A stretch of DNA of 64,000 nt from Stenotrophomonas maltophilia (lineage in GTDB: Bacteria > Pseudomonadota > Gammaproteobacteria > Xanthomonadales > Xanthomonadaceae): positions 111,420 through 175,419 of the forward strand of contig DEZI01000030.1 in assembly GCA_002364755.1 (NCBI GenBank), given 5' to 3'. Below are positions 43,751-51,936 of this stretch, in pieces. The notes beneath the pieces are model-generated. The model ran no database searches, had not been told where the DNA came from, and worked only from the letters and a program-made list of their open reading frames with translations. Every line of letters begins with the position of its first letter. The first letter of the stretch is position 1. Made by a program: the position numbers and the translations under genes.

Positions 43751-45043
43751 TCAGCGCTTCAACGAAACGAACGCGTCACGACCGGCGTAACGCGCGCTGG
43801 CGCCGAGGGCTTCCTCGATGCGCAGCAGCTGGTTGTACTTGGCCACGCGATCGCTGCGGCACAGCGAGCCGGTCTTGATCTGGGTGGCGGTGGTGGCCAC
43901 CGAGATGTCGGCGATGGTGGTGTCTTCGGTTTCGCCCGAGCGGTGCGAGACCACGGCGGCGTAGCCGGCACGGTCGGCCATGGCGATCGCTTCCAGGGTT
44001 TCGCTCAGGGTGCCGATCTGGTTGACCTTGATCAGGATCGCGTTGGCGGTGCCCGAATCGATGCCTTCCTGGAAGATCTTCGGGTTGGTGACGAACAGAT
44101 CGTCGCCCACCAGCTGCACCTTCTTGCCGATGCGGTCGGTCAGCAGCTTCCAGCCGGCCCAGTCGTTCTCGGCCAGACCGTCTTCGATCGTGATGATCGG
44201 GTACTGCGCGGCCCAGTCGGCCAGGAAGTCGACGAACTGCTCGGAGGTCAGGCGCTTGTTCTCGCCCACCAGGTTGTACTTGCCGTTCTCGAAGAACTCG
44301 CTGGAGGCCACGTCCAGGCCCAGCAGCACGTCTTCACCGGCGGTGTAGCCGGCCTTGCCGATGGCCTCAAGGATGGTATCCAGCGCTTCGACATTGCTGC
44401 GGAAGTCCGGCGCGAAGCCGCCTTCGTCGCCCACGGCGGTGCTCAGGCCGTGGCTCTTCAGCACGGACTTCAGCGAATGGAAGATTTCGGTGCCGGCGCG
44501 CAGGGCTTCGGAGAACGAGGTGAAGCCCACGGGCAGCACCATGAATTCCTGGAAATCGACGTTGTTGTCGGCGTGGGCGCCGCCGTTGATGATGTTCATC
44601 ATCGGCACCGGCAGCGACGGGGTCGCACCGGTCTTGGCGGCCAGGTACTGCCACAGGGCCTGCTTGCTGGAAGCGGCGGCGGCATGTGCGGCGGCCATCG
44701 ATACGGCCAGCAGCGCGTTGGCGCCCAGGCGGCCCTTGTTCTCGGTGCCGTCCAGATCGATCAGGCGACGATCCAGGCCAGCCTGGTCGACGGCCTCGAA
44801 GCCCTTCAGTGCGTTGGCAATGGCGCCGTTGACGTTCTCGACGGCCTTGTGCACGCCCTTGCCCAGATAACGGGTCTTGTCGCCGTCACGCAGCTCGACC
44901 GCTTCCTTGGTGCCGGTCGAGGCGCCGGAGGGAACCGCGGCGCGACCGAACGAACCGTCCTCCAGGATGACTTCGGCTTCCAGCGTGGGGTTGCCACGGC
45001 TGTCGAGGATTTCACGGGCGTGGATGCTGCGGATCGTACTCAT
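43751..45043 (-). CDS. eno: Enolase
   Basis: The 430-residue enzyme has the signatures SGASTGTKEAVELRD, GDDLFVTN, and SHRSGETEDTTIADI (enolase motif and mobile loop), with the catalytic K in LIKVNQ. It converts 2-phosphoglycerate to phosphoenolpyruvate and joins the degradosome in many bacteria. It is first of the eno-ftsB-ispD-ispF-truD run. Confidence 0.98.
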   Translation of the reverse strand: MSTIRSIHAREILDSRGNPTLEAEVILEDGSFGRAAVPSGASTGTKEAVELRDGDKTRYLGKGVHKAVENVNGAIANALKGFEAVDQAGLDRRLIDLDGTENKGRLGANALLAVSMAAAHAAAASSKQALWQYLAAKTGATPSLPVPMMNIINGGAHADNNVDFQEFMVLPVGFTSFSEALRAGTEIFHSLKSVLKSHGLSTAVGDEGGFAPDFRSNVEALDTILEAIGKAGYTAGEDVLLGLDVASSEFFENGKYNLVGENKRLTSEQFVDFLADWAAQYPIITIEDGLAENDWAGWKLLTDRIGKKVQLVGDDLFVTNPKIFQEGIDSGTANAILIKVNQIGTLSETLEAIAMADRAGYAAVVSHRSGETEDTTIADISVATTATQIKTGSLCRSDRVAKYNQLLRIEEALGASARYAGRDAFVSLKR

Positions 45044-45101
45044 GAGCGGACCGGTTACCTGTCTGGAGGAGGGAATGCGACAAATGTGAAATGCCGCGTG
45101 A

Positions 45102-45488
45102 TTATCCCCGGCTGCCCGCCGCTTGCCAAATGGTGTGTTCGGCAGCGACCAGTGCTGGCCCTTGGGTGGCCCCCGCCACGATCAGCAGCAGCGAGACCAG
45201 CAGTGTCAGCAGCACCATTGCGACGGTCGCGCAGACCGGTCCGCGCCGGCGACGCCAGGCCAGCACGGCGGCAGCCACTGAACTGATCAGGGAACCGCCG
45301 AGCACAAGAAGAGCGGCCAGAATCCAGTACTGCATGGCCTGCATGCCATGGTTGCCATCACCGGGCGAGCCCATGCTGGCGGCGAATGCCAGCCCGGCAC
45401 CGAACAGTCCGGCCCAGGCGAGCAGCGCCAGCAACAGCGCGATCAGCCCCCAGGGCCAGCCACCGGGGCGCGCTTCGCCCGTATTCAT
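45102..45488 (-). CDS. Small membrane protein, paralog 1 of a tandem pair
   Basis: The 128-residue protein has three hydrophobic segments: WPWGLIALLLALLAWAGL, YWILAALLVLGGSLISSVAAAVLAW and ATVAMVLLTLLVSLLLIV, with a PGDG turn. No known family. It shares WPWGLIAL, PGDG, AxVLAWRxxRG and a leucine-rich last helix with the next upstream gene, so the two arose by duplication. Its ATG overlaps that gene's stop (TGATG). The gap to eno is 58 bases. Confidence 0.7.
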   Translation of the reverse strand: MNTGEARPGGWPWGLIALLLALLAWAGLFGAGLAFAASMGSPGDGNHGMQAMQYWILAALLVLGGSLISSVAAAVLAWRRRRGPVCATVAMVLLTLLVSLLLIVAGATQGPALVAAEHTIWQAAGSRG

Positions 45489-45832
45489 CAGAACAGATCG
45501 TGCAACAGCGTGCCGAGCCACAGCGACAGCAGCACCAGTGCCAGCGCAGCGGTGACCTTGCCGCGGTTCAAACGCCAGGCCAGCACCGATGCGATGACAC
45601 CCGCGCTGACCGTAATCAGTTCGGCGAGCACCAGCGCGATCACATAGGGCTTCAGATCGACGTGCGCACCATCGCCGGGCGGACGCATGGCTGCGCCCAC
45701 CAGCATGAAGATGAAGAAGGCACCGGACAGCGACAGCAATGCCATGCCGAGCGCGATGAGCCCCCACGGCCACTGCCGCCAGGAGCGCCGGCGACGCTGG
45801 GCTTCCAGCGCCGCCCACGGATCAAGACTCAC
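45488..45832 (-). CDS. Small membrane protein, paralog 2 of a tandem pair
   Basis: The 114-residue protein starts VSLDPWAALEAQRRRR, then has three hydrophobic segments with WPWGLIALGMALLSLSG, PGDG and VIASVLAWRLNRG. It starts with GTG overlapping the kdsA stop (GTGA), so translation is coupled to kdsA. Function unknown; the cytoplasmic Arg-rich start and the coupling suggest an envelope role tied to LPS sugar synthesis (speculative). Confidence 0.7.
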   Translation of the reverse strand: MSLDPWAALEAQRRRRSWRQWPWGLIALGMALLSLSGAFFIFMLVGAAMRPPGDGAHVDLKPYVIALVLAELITVSAGVIASVLAWRLNRGKVTAALALVLLSLWLGTLLHDLF

Positions 45833-46659
45833 GCGAAGCGCGAGAAACCGTGCTTCTTGGTCACCGCGTCGAGCTCCATCAGGGTCTCCAGCAGGGCTTC
45901 CATCTGGTCCAGCGGCCACGCGTTGGGGCCGTCGGACAGCGCCTTCGACGGATCCGGATGGGTCTCGGCGAACAGGCCGGAGATGCCAACCGCCACCGCC
46001 GCACGTGCCAGCACCGGCACGTGTTCGCGCTGGCCACCGGAACTGGTGCCCTGCCCGCCCGGCAGCTGCACCGAATGGGTGGCATCGAACACCACCGGGC
46101 AGCCGGTGTCACGCATCACCGCCAGCGAACGCATGTCGCTGACCAGGTTGTTGTAGCCGAAGCTGGCGCCACGCTCGCAGACCATGATCTGCTCGTTGCC
46201 GGTGGATTTGGCCTTCTCGACGACCGGCTTCATGTCCCACGGTGCCAGGAACTGGCCCTTCTTGATGTTGACCGGCTTGCCGGCCGCACACACCTTGCGG
46301 ATGAAATCGGTCTGGCGGACCAGGAACGCCGGGGTCTGCAGCACGTCCACCACCGAGGCCACTTCGTCCATCGGGGTGTATTCGTGCACGTCGGTCAGCA
46401 CCGGCACGCCGATCTGCTTCTTCACTTCGGCCAGCACCTTCAGGCCTTCTTCCATGCCCGGGCCGCGGAAGGCGGTGCCCGAGGTACGGTTGGCCTTGTC
46501 GAAGCTCGACTTGAAGATGAAGTTGACGCCGAGGCGATCGGTGATCTCCTTCAGCTTGCCGGCGGTATCGAGCTGCAGCTGCATCGACTCGATCACGCAG
46601 GGGCCGGCGATCAGGAACAGGGGCTGGTCCAGCCCGACCTCGAATCCACACAGTTTCAT
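45829..46659 (-). CDS. kdsA: KDO-8-phosphate synthase
   Basis: The 276-residue enzyme has GPCVIES, FKSSFDKANRTS, KGQFLAPWDM and DATHSVQLPGG. It condenses PEP and arabinose-5-phosphate for lipid A-core KDO. It precedes two small membrane genes that are coupled to it, and follows pyrG by 88 bases. Confidence 0.97.
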   Translation of the reverse strand: MKLCGFEVGLDQPLFLIAGPCVIESMQLQLDTAGKLKEITDRLGVNFIFKSSFDKANRTSGTAFRGPGMEEGLKVLAEVKKQIGVPVLTDVHEYTPMDEVASVVDVLQTPAFLVRQTDFIRKVCAAGKPVNIKKGQFLAPWDMKPVVEKAKSTGNEQIMVCERGASFGYNNLVSDMRSLAVMRDTGCPVVFDATHSVQLPGGQGTSSGGQREHVPVLARAAVAVGISGLFAETHPDPSKALSDGPNAWPLDQMEALLETLMELDAVTKKHGFSRFA

Positions 46660-46680
46660 GGCGTTTCCTTGTTGTCCGCT

Positions 46681-46738
46681 ACGCCGGCAGGACCGGCGTG
46701 CTGGGGTTGAAGCATGCAGGATGGGGGCCGAAGCCCCC
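46681..46738 (-). other. Two hairpins between pyrG and kdsA
   Basis: ACGCCGG/CCGGCGT (46681-46699) and GGGGGC/GCCCCC with a TTCG tetraloop on the minus strand (46723-46738). The second lies 9 bases after the pyrG stop. No T-run; partial termination or mRNA-end protection is possible. Confidence 0.45.
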
Positions 46739-46747
46739 CTTCACAAG

Positions 46748-48412
46748 TCAGGCGCGGGCTTGCGCCAGCAGTGCGCCGCCAGCCTTGCGCTCGCGCGCGG
46801 CACGGATGAAACCGATGAACAGCGGGTGGCCATCGCGCGGCGTGGACAGGAACTCCGGATGCGCCTGGCAGGCCAGGAACCACGGGTGCGCATCACGCGG
46901 CAGCTCGACCACTTCGACCAGGGTGTCGTCCATCGACTTGCCCGAGATCACCAGGCCGGCATCCTCCAACTGGGTGCGGTAGCGGTTGTTGAACTCGTAG
47001 CGGTGGCGGTGACGCTCGGACACCACGTCCTTGCCGTACAGCTCGCGGGCCAGCGTGCCCGGCTTCAGGCGCTGCTCCTGCAGGCCCAGGCGCATGGTGC
47101 CGCCGAGGTCGCTCTTGTCATCACGCTTCTCGACATCGCCGGTGGCGGTGCGCCATTCGGTGATCAGGCCGATCACCGGGTCCGGCGACTGGCGGTCGTT
47201 CTCGGTGCTGTTGGCGTTTTCCAGGCCAAGCACGTGGCGCGCGTAGTCGACCACGGCCGCCTGCATGCCGTAGCAGATACCGAAGTACGGCACGCTGTTC
47301 TGGCGGGCGAACTGCGAGGTCAGCACCTTGCCTTCGAAACCACGGTCACCGAAGCCACCGGGCACCAGGATGCCGTCGACATCAGCCAGCGCCGCCATGT
47401 CGGTGCCTTCCAGGTCCTGCGCTTCCAGCCACTTCAGGTTGACCTTGGTGCGCTGGCGCAGGCCGCCGTGCTTGAGGGCTTCGCCGACCGACTTGTAGGC
47501 GTCCTGGTGGTCGACGTACTTGCCGACCACGGCGATGGTCACTTCATCCAGCGGGTGCAGGGTCGCGTCGACCGCGTCCTCCCACATCGACAGGTCGACC
47601 GGGCCGACCTTGTCGGCCAGCTTCAGCTGGTTGACCACGATCTCGTCCAGGCCCTGTGAGTGCAGGCCCGACGGAATGCGGTACAGCACGTCCACGTCCG
47701 GCACGCTGATGACGGCGCGCTCGGAAACATTGGTGAACTGGGCGATCTTGCGGCGCTCCGAATCCGGCACGGCCTGCTCGGAACGGCACAGCAGCACGTC
47801 CGGCTGGATGCCGATCGAGCGCAGCTCCTTCACCGAGTGCTGGGTCGGCTTGGTCTTCAGCTCACCGGCGGCGCCGATGTACGGCACCAGGGTGAGGTGC
47901 ATGAACAGCGCCTTCTCCGGGCCGCGCTCGGTGCGCACCTGGCGGATCGCTTCCAGGAACGGCAGCGACTCGATGTCACCGACGGTGCCGCCGATCTCGA
48001 CCAGGGCCACGTCGTAGCCTTCGGTGGCCTCGTCGATGCAGCGGCGGATTTCATCGGTGATGTGCGGGATGACCTGCACGGTCGCGCCCAGGTAGTCACC
48101 GCGGCGCTCCTTGCGGATGACGTTCTCGTAGATGCGGCCGGTGGTAACCGAGTTCTTGCGGCTCAGGCGGGTACGCACGAAGCGCTCGTAGTGGCCCAGG
48201 TCGAGGTCGGTCTCGGCGCCGTCGTCGGTGACGTAGACCTCACCGTGCTGGAACGGGCTCATGGTGCCCGGGTCGACGTTGATGTAAGGGTCGAGCTTCA
48301 TCATCGTGACCTTCAGGCCACGCGCTTCGAGGATGGCGGCCAGTGACGCAGCGGCAATACCTTTGCCGAGCGAGGACACCACGCCGCCGGTTACGAAAAT
48401 CAAGGGAGTCAT
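46748..48412 (-). CDS. pyrG: CTP synthase
   Basis: The 554-residue enzyme begins MTPLIFVTGGVVSSLGKGIA, has the synthetase domain with FMHLTLVP and a C-terminal glutamine amidotransferase domain with FGICYGMQAAVVDYARH carrying the nucleophile cysteine. It aminates UTP to CTP. The start at 48412 gives the family N-terminus. A strong hairpin lies 40 bases upstream in the leader. Confidence 0.98.
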   Translation of the reverse strand: MTPLIFVTGGVVSSLGKGIAAASLAAILEARGLKVTMMKLDPYINVDPGTMSPFQHGEVYVTDDGAETDLDLGHYERFVRTRLSRKNSVTTGRIYENVIRKERRGDYLGATVQVIPHITDEIRRCIDEATEGYDVALVEIGGTVGDIESLPFLEAIRQVRTERGPEKALFMHLTLVPYIGAAGELKTKPTQHSVKELRSIGIQPDVLLCRSEQAVPDSERRKIAQFTNVSERAVISVPDVDVLYRIPSGLHSQGLDEIVVNQLKLADKVGPVDLSMWEDAVDATLHPLDEVTIAVVGKYVDHQDAYKSVGEALKHGGLRQRTKVNLKWLEAQDLEGTDMAALADVDGILVPGGFGDRGFEGKVLTSQFARQNSVPYFGICYGMQAAVVDYARHVLGLENANSTENDRQSPDPVIGLITEWRTATGDVEKRDDKSDLGGTMRLGLQEQRLKPGTLARELYGKDVVSERHRHRYEFNNRYRTQLEDAGLVISGKSMDDTLVEVVELPRDAHPWFLACQAHPEFLSTPRDGHPLFIGFIRAARERKAGGALLAQARA

Positions 48413-48736
48413 GGCTGCAAGCATCCTGTCTGGAAATGGAAAACGGCAGCGCCACGCCTGCCCGAAGGGCGGGCGTGGAGCAGAAAGGGGGTTTTCCGGT
48501 TCGCTGGGGCAGCGAGGGAGACGCGGGACCGGTCGGCGGCAGGCGCCGGACGGAGACCATCGTGCGAGGTCGGGGCGGCCGTGCCGGTCAATTCGACCGT
48601 CACCTGCGACCCGCATTGCTGGAGGCCACGCATGGCCGGCCCAGCCCATTCGCAAATGGTGGACACGCACTACTCCCGGAAAGCCATAGTTTACAGATAG
48701 ATGGCCGCCAACCCAAGGGGCAGATGGCGTCACCAC
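48413..48736. other. pyrG upstream region with leader hairpin
   Basis: This gap between pyrG and the small secreted-protein gene holds no gene I can support. On the minus strand CCACGCC(C)GCCC pairs with GGGC(A)GGCGTGG around TTC (48452-48478), followed after a few bases by a CGTTTTCC stretch. Also seen: a TAAACT-like -10 at about 48688. The hairpin could be a leader structure of pyrG or the end of an upstream transcript. Confidence 0.4.
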
Positions 48737-48744
48737 TAAAAGAA

Positions 48745-48767
48745 AACGCCCCGCATTGCGGGGCGTT
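48745..48767 (-). terminator. Terminator of the small secreted protein gene
   Basis: AACGCCCCGC and GCGGGGCGTT form a 10-bp stem (loop of 3) followed on the minus strand by TTCTTTT, 44 bases after the stop codon at 48811. A classic intrinsic terminator. Confidence 0.9.
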
Positions 48768-48810
48768 CAGGGGCCAGAGCCTTGCGGCAGAAGCCTCGGC
48801 GGCGGACGCC

Positions 48811-49047
48811 TTACTTCTTCTTCCGCGCTTCCTCTTCTTCTTCCTGCTGCGGGACCGGCTGGCCCTTGGCCTTCATTTCAGCATTGGCCTGGGCGCGGCG
48901 CTTGGCCTTGGCATCGGCCTCGGACTGCGCGGCCTTGTCCGCCTGGTCACCCTGCTGCGGGGCCGACGGGCCTGCGTTCTGCGCCATCACCAGCGGCACT
49001 GCAACGGCGGCAGCGGCCAGGATCGCAATGGTCAGCAACTTCTTCAT
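48811..49047 (-). CDS. Small secreted low-complexity protein
   Basis: The 78-residue protein has a signal peptide (residues 1-22, MKKLLTIAILAAAAVAVPLVMA), then only Ala, Lys, Gln, Glu and Asp-rich sequence ending QQEEEEEARKKK. The mature part is predicted disordered and helical-prone (AKAKRRAQANAEMKAKG). AGGACTCC lies before the start and it has its own terminator. No family known to me; similar small Ala/Lys proteins in xanthomonads are unassigned. Confidence 0.75.
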   Translation of the reverse strand: MKKLLTIAILAAAAVAVPLVMAQNAGPSAPQQGDQADKAAQSEADAKAKRRAQANAEMKAKGQPVPQQEEEEEARKKK

Positions 49048-49205
49048 GGAGTCCTCCTCGCGTATGGCTTGGACATGGGGGCGCCGGCGTTCAGATTCCA
49101 GCGACTGTCATTTTACCCCCTCCCCGGCGCCGAGGCTGAACCGCAGGCGTGCAAAATTCCCGTCCACGCCGCACACTTGCGCGTCGCTCCGCGCTTTGAA
49201 GATAG

Positions 49206-51095
49206 ATGAACGCACGCTATAACGCCGCCGATATTGAAGTCCTGTCCGGCCTTGACCCGGTCAAGCGCCGTCCTGGCATGTACACCGACACCGCGCGCCC
49301 GAACCACCTTGCGCAGGAAGTGATCGACAACTCGGTGGACGAGGCCCTCGCCGGCCACGCCCGCTCGATCGAGATCACCCTGTACAAGGACGGCAGCGTG
49401 GAGGTCAGCGATGACGGCCGCGGCATGCCGGTGGACATCCATCCGGAAGAAAAGATCCCGGGCGTCGAGCTGATCCTGACCCGCCTGCATGCGGGCGGCA
49501 AGTTCAACAACAACAACTACACCTTCTCCGGCGGCCTGCACGGCGTGGGCGTCAGCGTGGTCAACGCACTGTCCACCCTGGTGGAGATCCACATCAAGCG
49601 CGACGGTGCCGAGCATCGCATCACCTTCCGCGATGGCGACCGCGCCTCGCCGCTGGAAGTGGTCGGCACGGTCGGAAAGAAGAACACCGGCACCCGCCTG
49701 CGCTTCTGGCCGGACCCGAAGTACTTCGATACGCCCAAGTTCGCCGTGCGTGCGCTCAAGCACCTGCTGCGCGCCAAGGCCGTGCTGTGCCCGGGCCTGA
49801 CCGTGAAGCTGACCGACGAAGCCACCGGCGAAGTCGACACCTGGTACTACGAAGACGGCCTGCGCGACTACCTGAAGATGGAGCTGGGCGACCGCGAATC
49901 GCTGCCGGCCGATCTGTTCGTCGGCAACCTGAAGAAGGACACGGAGATCGTTGACTGGGCCGTGGCCTGGCTGCCGGAAGGCGAGCTGGTGCAGGAAAGC
50001 TACGTCAACCTGATTCCCACCGCCCAGCACGGCACCCACGCCAACGGCCTGCGCACCGGCCTGACCGAAGCGCTGCGCGAGTTCTGCGACTTCCGCAACC
50101 TGCTGCCGCGCGGCGTCAAGCTGGCCCCGGAAGACGTGTGGGACCGCGTGTCGTTCGTGCTGTCGCTGAAGATGACCGACCCGCAGTTCAGCGGCCAGAC
50201 CAAGGAACGCCTGTCCTCGCGCCAGGCCGCCGGTTTCGTCGAAGGCGCTGCCCACGATGCCTTCAGCCTGCTGCTGAACCAGAACGTGGAGCTGGGCGAG
50301 AAGATCGCGCAGATCGCCATCGAGCGTGCCAGTGCGCGCCTGAAGACCGAGAAGCTGGTCGTCCGCAAGAAGGTCACCCAAGGCCCGGCCCTGCCCGGCA
50401 AGCTGGCCGACTGCATCAGCCAGGACCTGTCGCGCACCGAACTGTTCCTGGTGGAAGGTGACTCGGCAGGCGGCAGCGCCAAGCAGGCGCGCGACAAGGA
50501 CTTCCAGGCGATCCTGCCGCTGCGCGGCAAGATCCTCAATACCTGGGAAGTGTCGTCCAACAGCGTGTTGGCCTCGGAAGAAGTGCACAACCTGGCCGTG
50601 GCCATCGGCTGCGACCCGGGCAAGGAAGACATCGCCGGCCTGCGTTACGGCAAGGTCGTCATCCTCGCCGACGCCGACTCGGACGGCCTGCACATCGCCA
50701 CGCTGCTGACCGCGCTGTTCCTCAAGCACTTCCCGGCGCTGGTCGATGCCGGCCACGTGTTCGTGGCGATGCCGCCGCTGTTCCGCATCGACGTGGGCAA
50801 GCAGGTGTTCTACGCCCTGGACGAGGAAGAGAAGCGCTCGATCCTGGACAAGATCGAACGCGAGAAGATCAAGGGCGCGGTCAACGTCACCCGCTTCAAG
50901 GGCCTGGGCGAAATGAATCCGCCGCAGCTGCGCGAATCGACCATCCACCCCGATACGCGCCGCCTGGTGCAGCTGACAGTGGACGACGGCGAACAGACCC
51001 GTTCGCTGATGGACATGCTGCTGGCCAAGAAGCGTGCGTCTGACCGCAAGGGCTGGCTGGAGAGCAAGGGCGACCTGGCGTCGCTGGAAGCCTGA
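49206..51095 (+). CDS. parE: DNA topoisomerase IV subunit B
   Basis: The 629-residue protein has the GHKL ATPase site (VIDNSVDEALAGHA, DDGRGMPVD, LHGVGVSVVNALS), the TOPRIM motif EGDSAGGSAKQARDKDFQA and DADSDGLHI. Length and the GLDPVKRRPGMYTD start identify ParE rather than GyrB (about 800 residues). It decatenates daughter chromosomes with ParC, which is not in the window. No strong ribosome site is seen before the ATG. Confidence 0.96.
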   Translation: MNARYNAADIEVLSGLDPVKRRPGMYTDTARPNHLAQEVIDNSVDEALAGHARSIEITLYKDGSVEVSDDGRGMPVDIHPEEKIPGVELILTRLHAGGKFNNNNYTFSGGLHGVGVSVVNALSTLVEIHIKRDGAEHRITFRDGDRASPLEVVGTVGKKNTGTRLRFWPDPKYFDTPKFAVRALKHLLRAKAVLCPGLTVKLTDEATGEVDTWYYEDGLRDYLKMELGDRESLPADLFVGNLKKDTEIVDWAVAWLPEGELVQESYVNLIPTAQHGTHANGLRTGLTEALREFCDFRNLLPRGVKLAPEDVWDRVSFVLSLKMTDPQFSGQTKERLSSRQAAGFVEGAAHDAFSLLLNQNVELGEKIAQIAIERASARLKTEKLVVRKKVTQGPALPGKLADCISQDLSRTELFLVEGDSAGGSAKQARDKDFQAILPLRGKILNTWEVSSNSVLASEEVHNLAVAIGCDPGKEDIAGLRYGKVVILADADSDGLHIATLLTALFLKHFPALVDAGHVFVAMPPLFRIDVGKQVFYALDEEEKRSILDKIEREKIKGAVNVTRFKGLGEMNPPQLRESTIHPDTRRLVQLTVDDGEQTRSLMDMLLAKKRASDRKGWLESKGDLASLEA

Positions 51096-51111
51096 CGCTC
51101 GCAGCCCTTCT

Positions 51112-51180
51112 GTAGAGCCGAGCCCACGCTCGGCTGCATTTCGCATCCTGCCGGGCAGCCGAGCATCGGCTCGGCCCTAC
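51112..51180. repeat. SMAG dimer
   Basis: GTAGAGCCGAGCC...GGCTGC and GCAGCCGAGC...GGCCCTAC face each other 17 bases after parE. It may stabilise or end the parE mRNA. Confidence 0.8.
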
Positions 51181-51248
51181 AGACATCACGCCCCCATCGG
51201 CAAACCCAGCGGCGCCATAATGCCTGTCTCTCTGCGTGGACCCTCGTA

Positions 51249-51827
51249 TTGGCCAGCCACTCGCTGCTGTTCCCGGGATTGCCGCTGCACAGCGCGCGCC
51301 TGGTCCTGAGCCCGATCCGCCGCGATGATGCGGCCGCCCTGTTCGCCCTGCAGTCCGACCCGGACGTGATGCGCTTCTGGAACCATCCGGCGTGGACGCG
51401 GCCGACCGAGGCCCGCGCACAGATCGACGACGACCTCGCCGCGCACACCACCGGCACCCAGCTCAAGCTGGCGCTGCGCGAATCACTGGACGGCCCGCTG
51501 CTGGGCATCTGCGTGGTGTTCGCCCTGGACCGCGACGCGGCCCGCGCCGAGATCGGCTACCTGCTGGCCCCCGGCAAGCAGGGCCAGGGCTACATGCACG
51601 AAGCGCTGCAACAGCTGCTGGCCTATCTGTTCGACACGCTGGGCCTGCACCGGGTGGAAGCGGAGATCGACCCGCGCAACCACCCGTCCGCGCACGTGCT
51701 CGACCGCCTCGGCTTCCACCTGGAGGGCGTGCTGCGCCAGCGCTGGCGCATCCAGGGCCAGCTGTCCGATTCGGCGGTGTACGGACTGCTGGCCGACGAC
51801 GGCGACCGCAGCGCCCTGCCCGCTTGA
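51249..51827 (+). CDS. GNAT acetyltransferase (RimJ/RimL type)
   Basis: The 192-residue protein has the layout of RimJ/RimL acetyltransferases: LVLSPIRRDDAAALFALQSDPDVMRFWNHPAW at the start, the acetyl-CoA loop IGYLLAPGKQGQGYMHEALQQLL, and the end RVEAEIDPRNHPSAHVLDRLGFHLEGVLRQ. It probably acetylates a protein N-terminus or a small amine. The only in-frame start before the domain is TTG at 51249; no good ribosome site is visible. Confidence 0.8.
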   Translation: MASHSLLFPGLPLHSARLVLSPIRRDDAAALFALQSDPDVMRFWNHPAWTRPTEARAQIDDDLAAHTTGTQLKLALRESLDGPLLGICVVFALDRDAARAEIGYLLAPGKQGQGYMHEALQQLLAYLFDTLGLHRVEAEIDPRNHPSAHVLDRLGFHLEGVLRQRWRIQGQLSDSAVYGLLADDGDRSALPA

Positions 51828-51936
51828 CCGAATCTGGCTGCAACCGGCGATCCGCCGCGGCCATGCCTTTGGACACATCCGGCACGCGCGGCAGCGGCCT
51901 AGCATCAGGGCCCTCTTCCGATACCGTCCTGGTGCC

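Noticed and set aside
49113..51146. A 677-residue minus-strand frame opposite parE
   Set aside because: Antisense shadow of parE with no signature residues.
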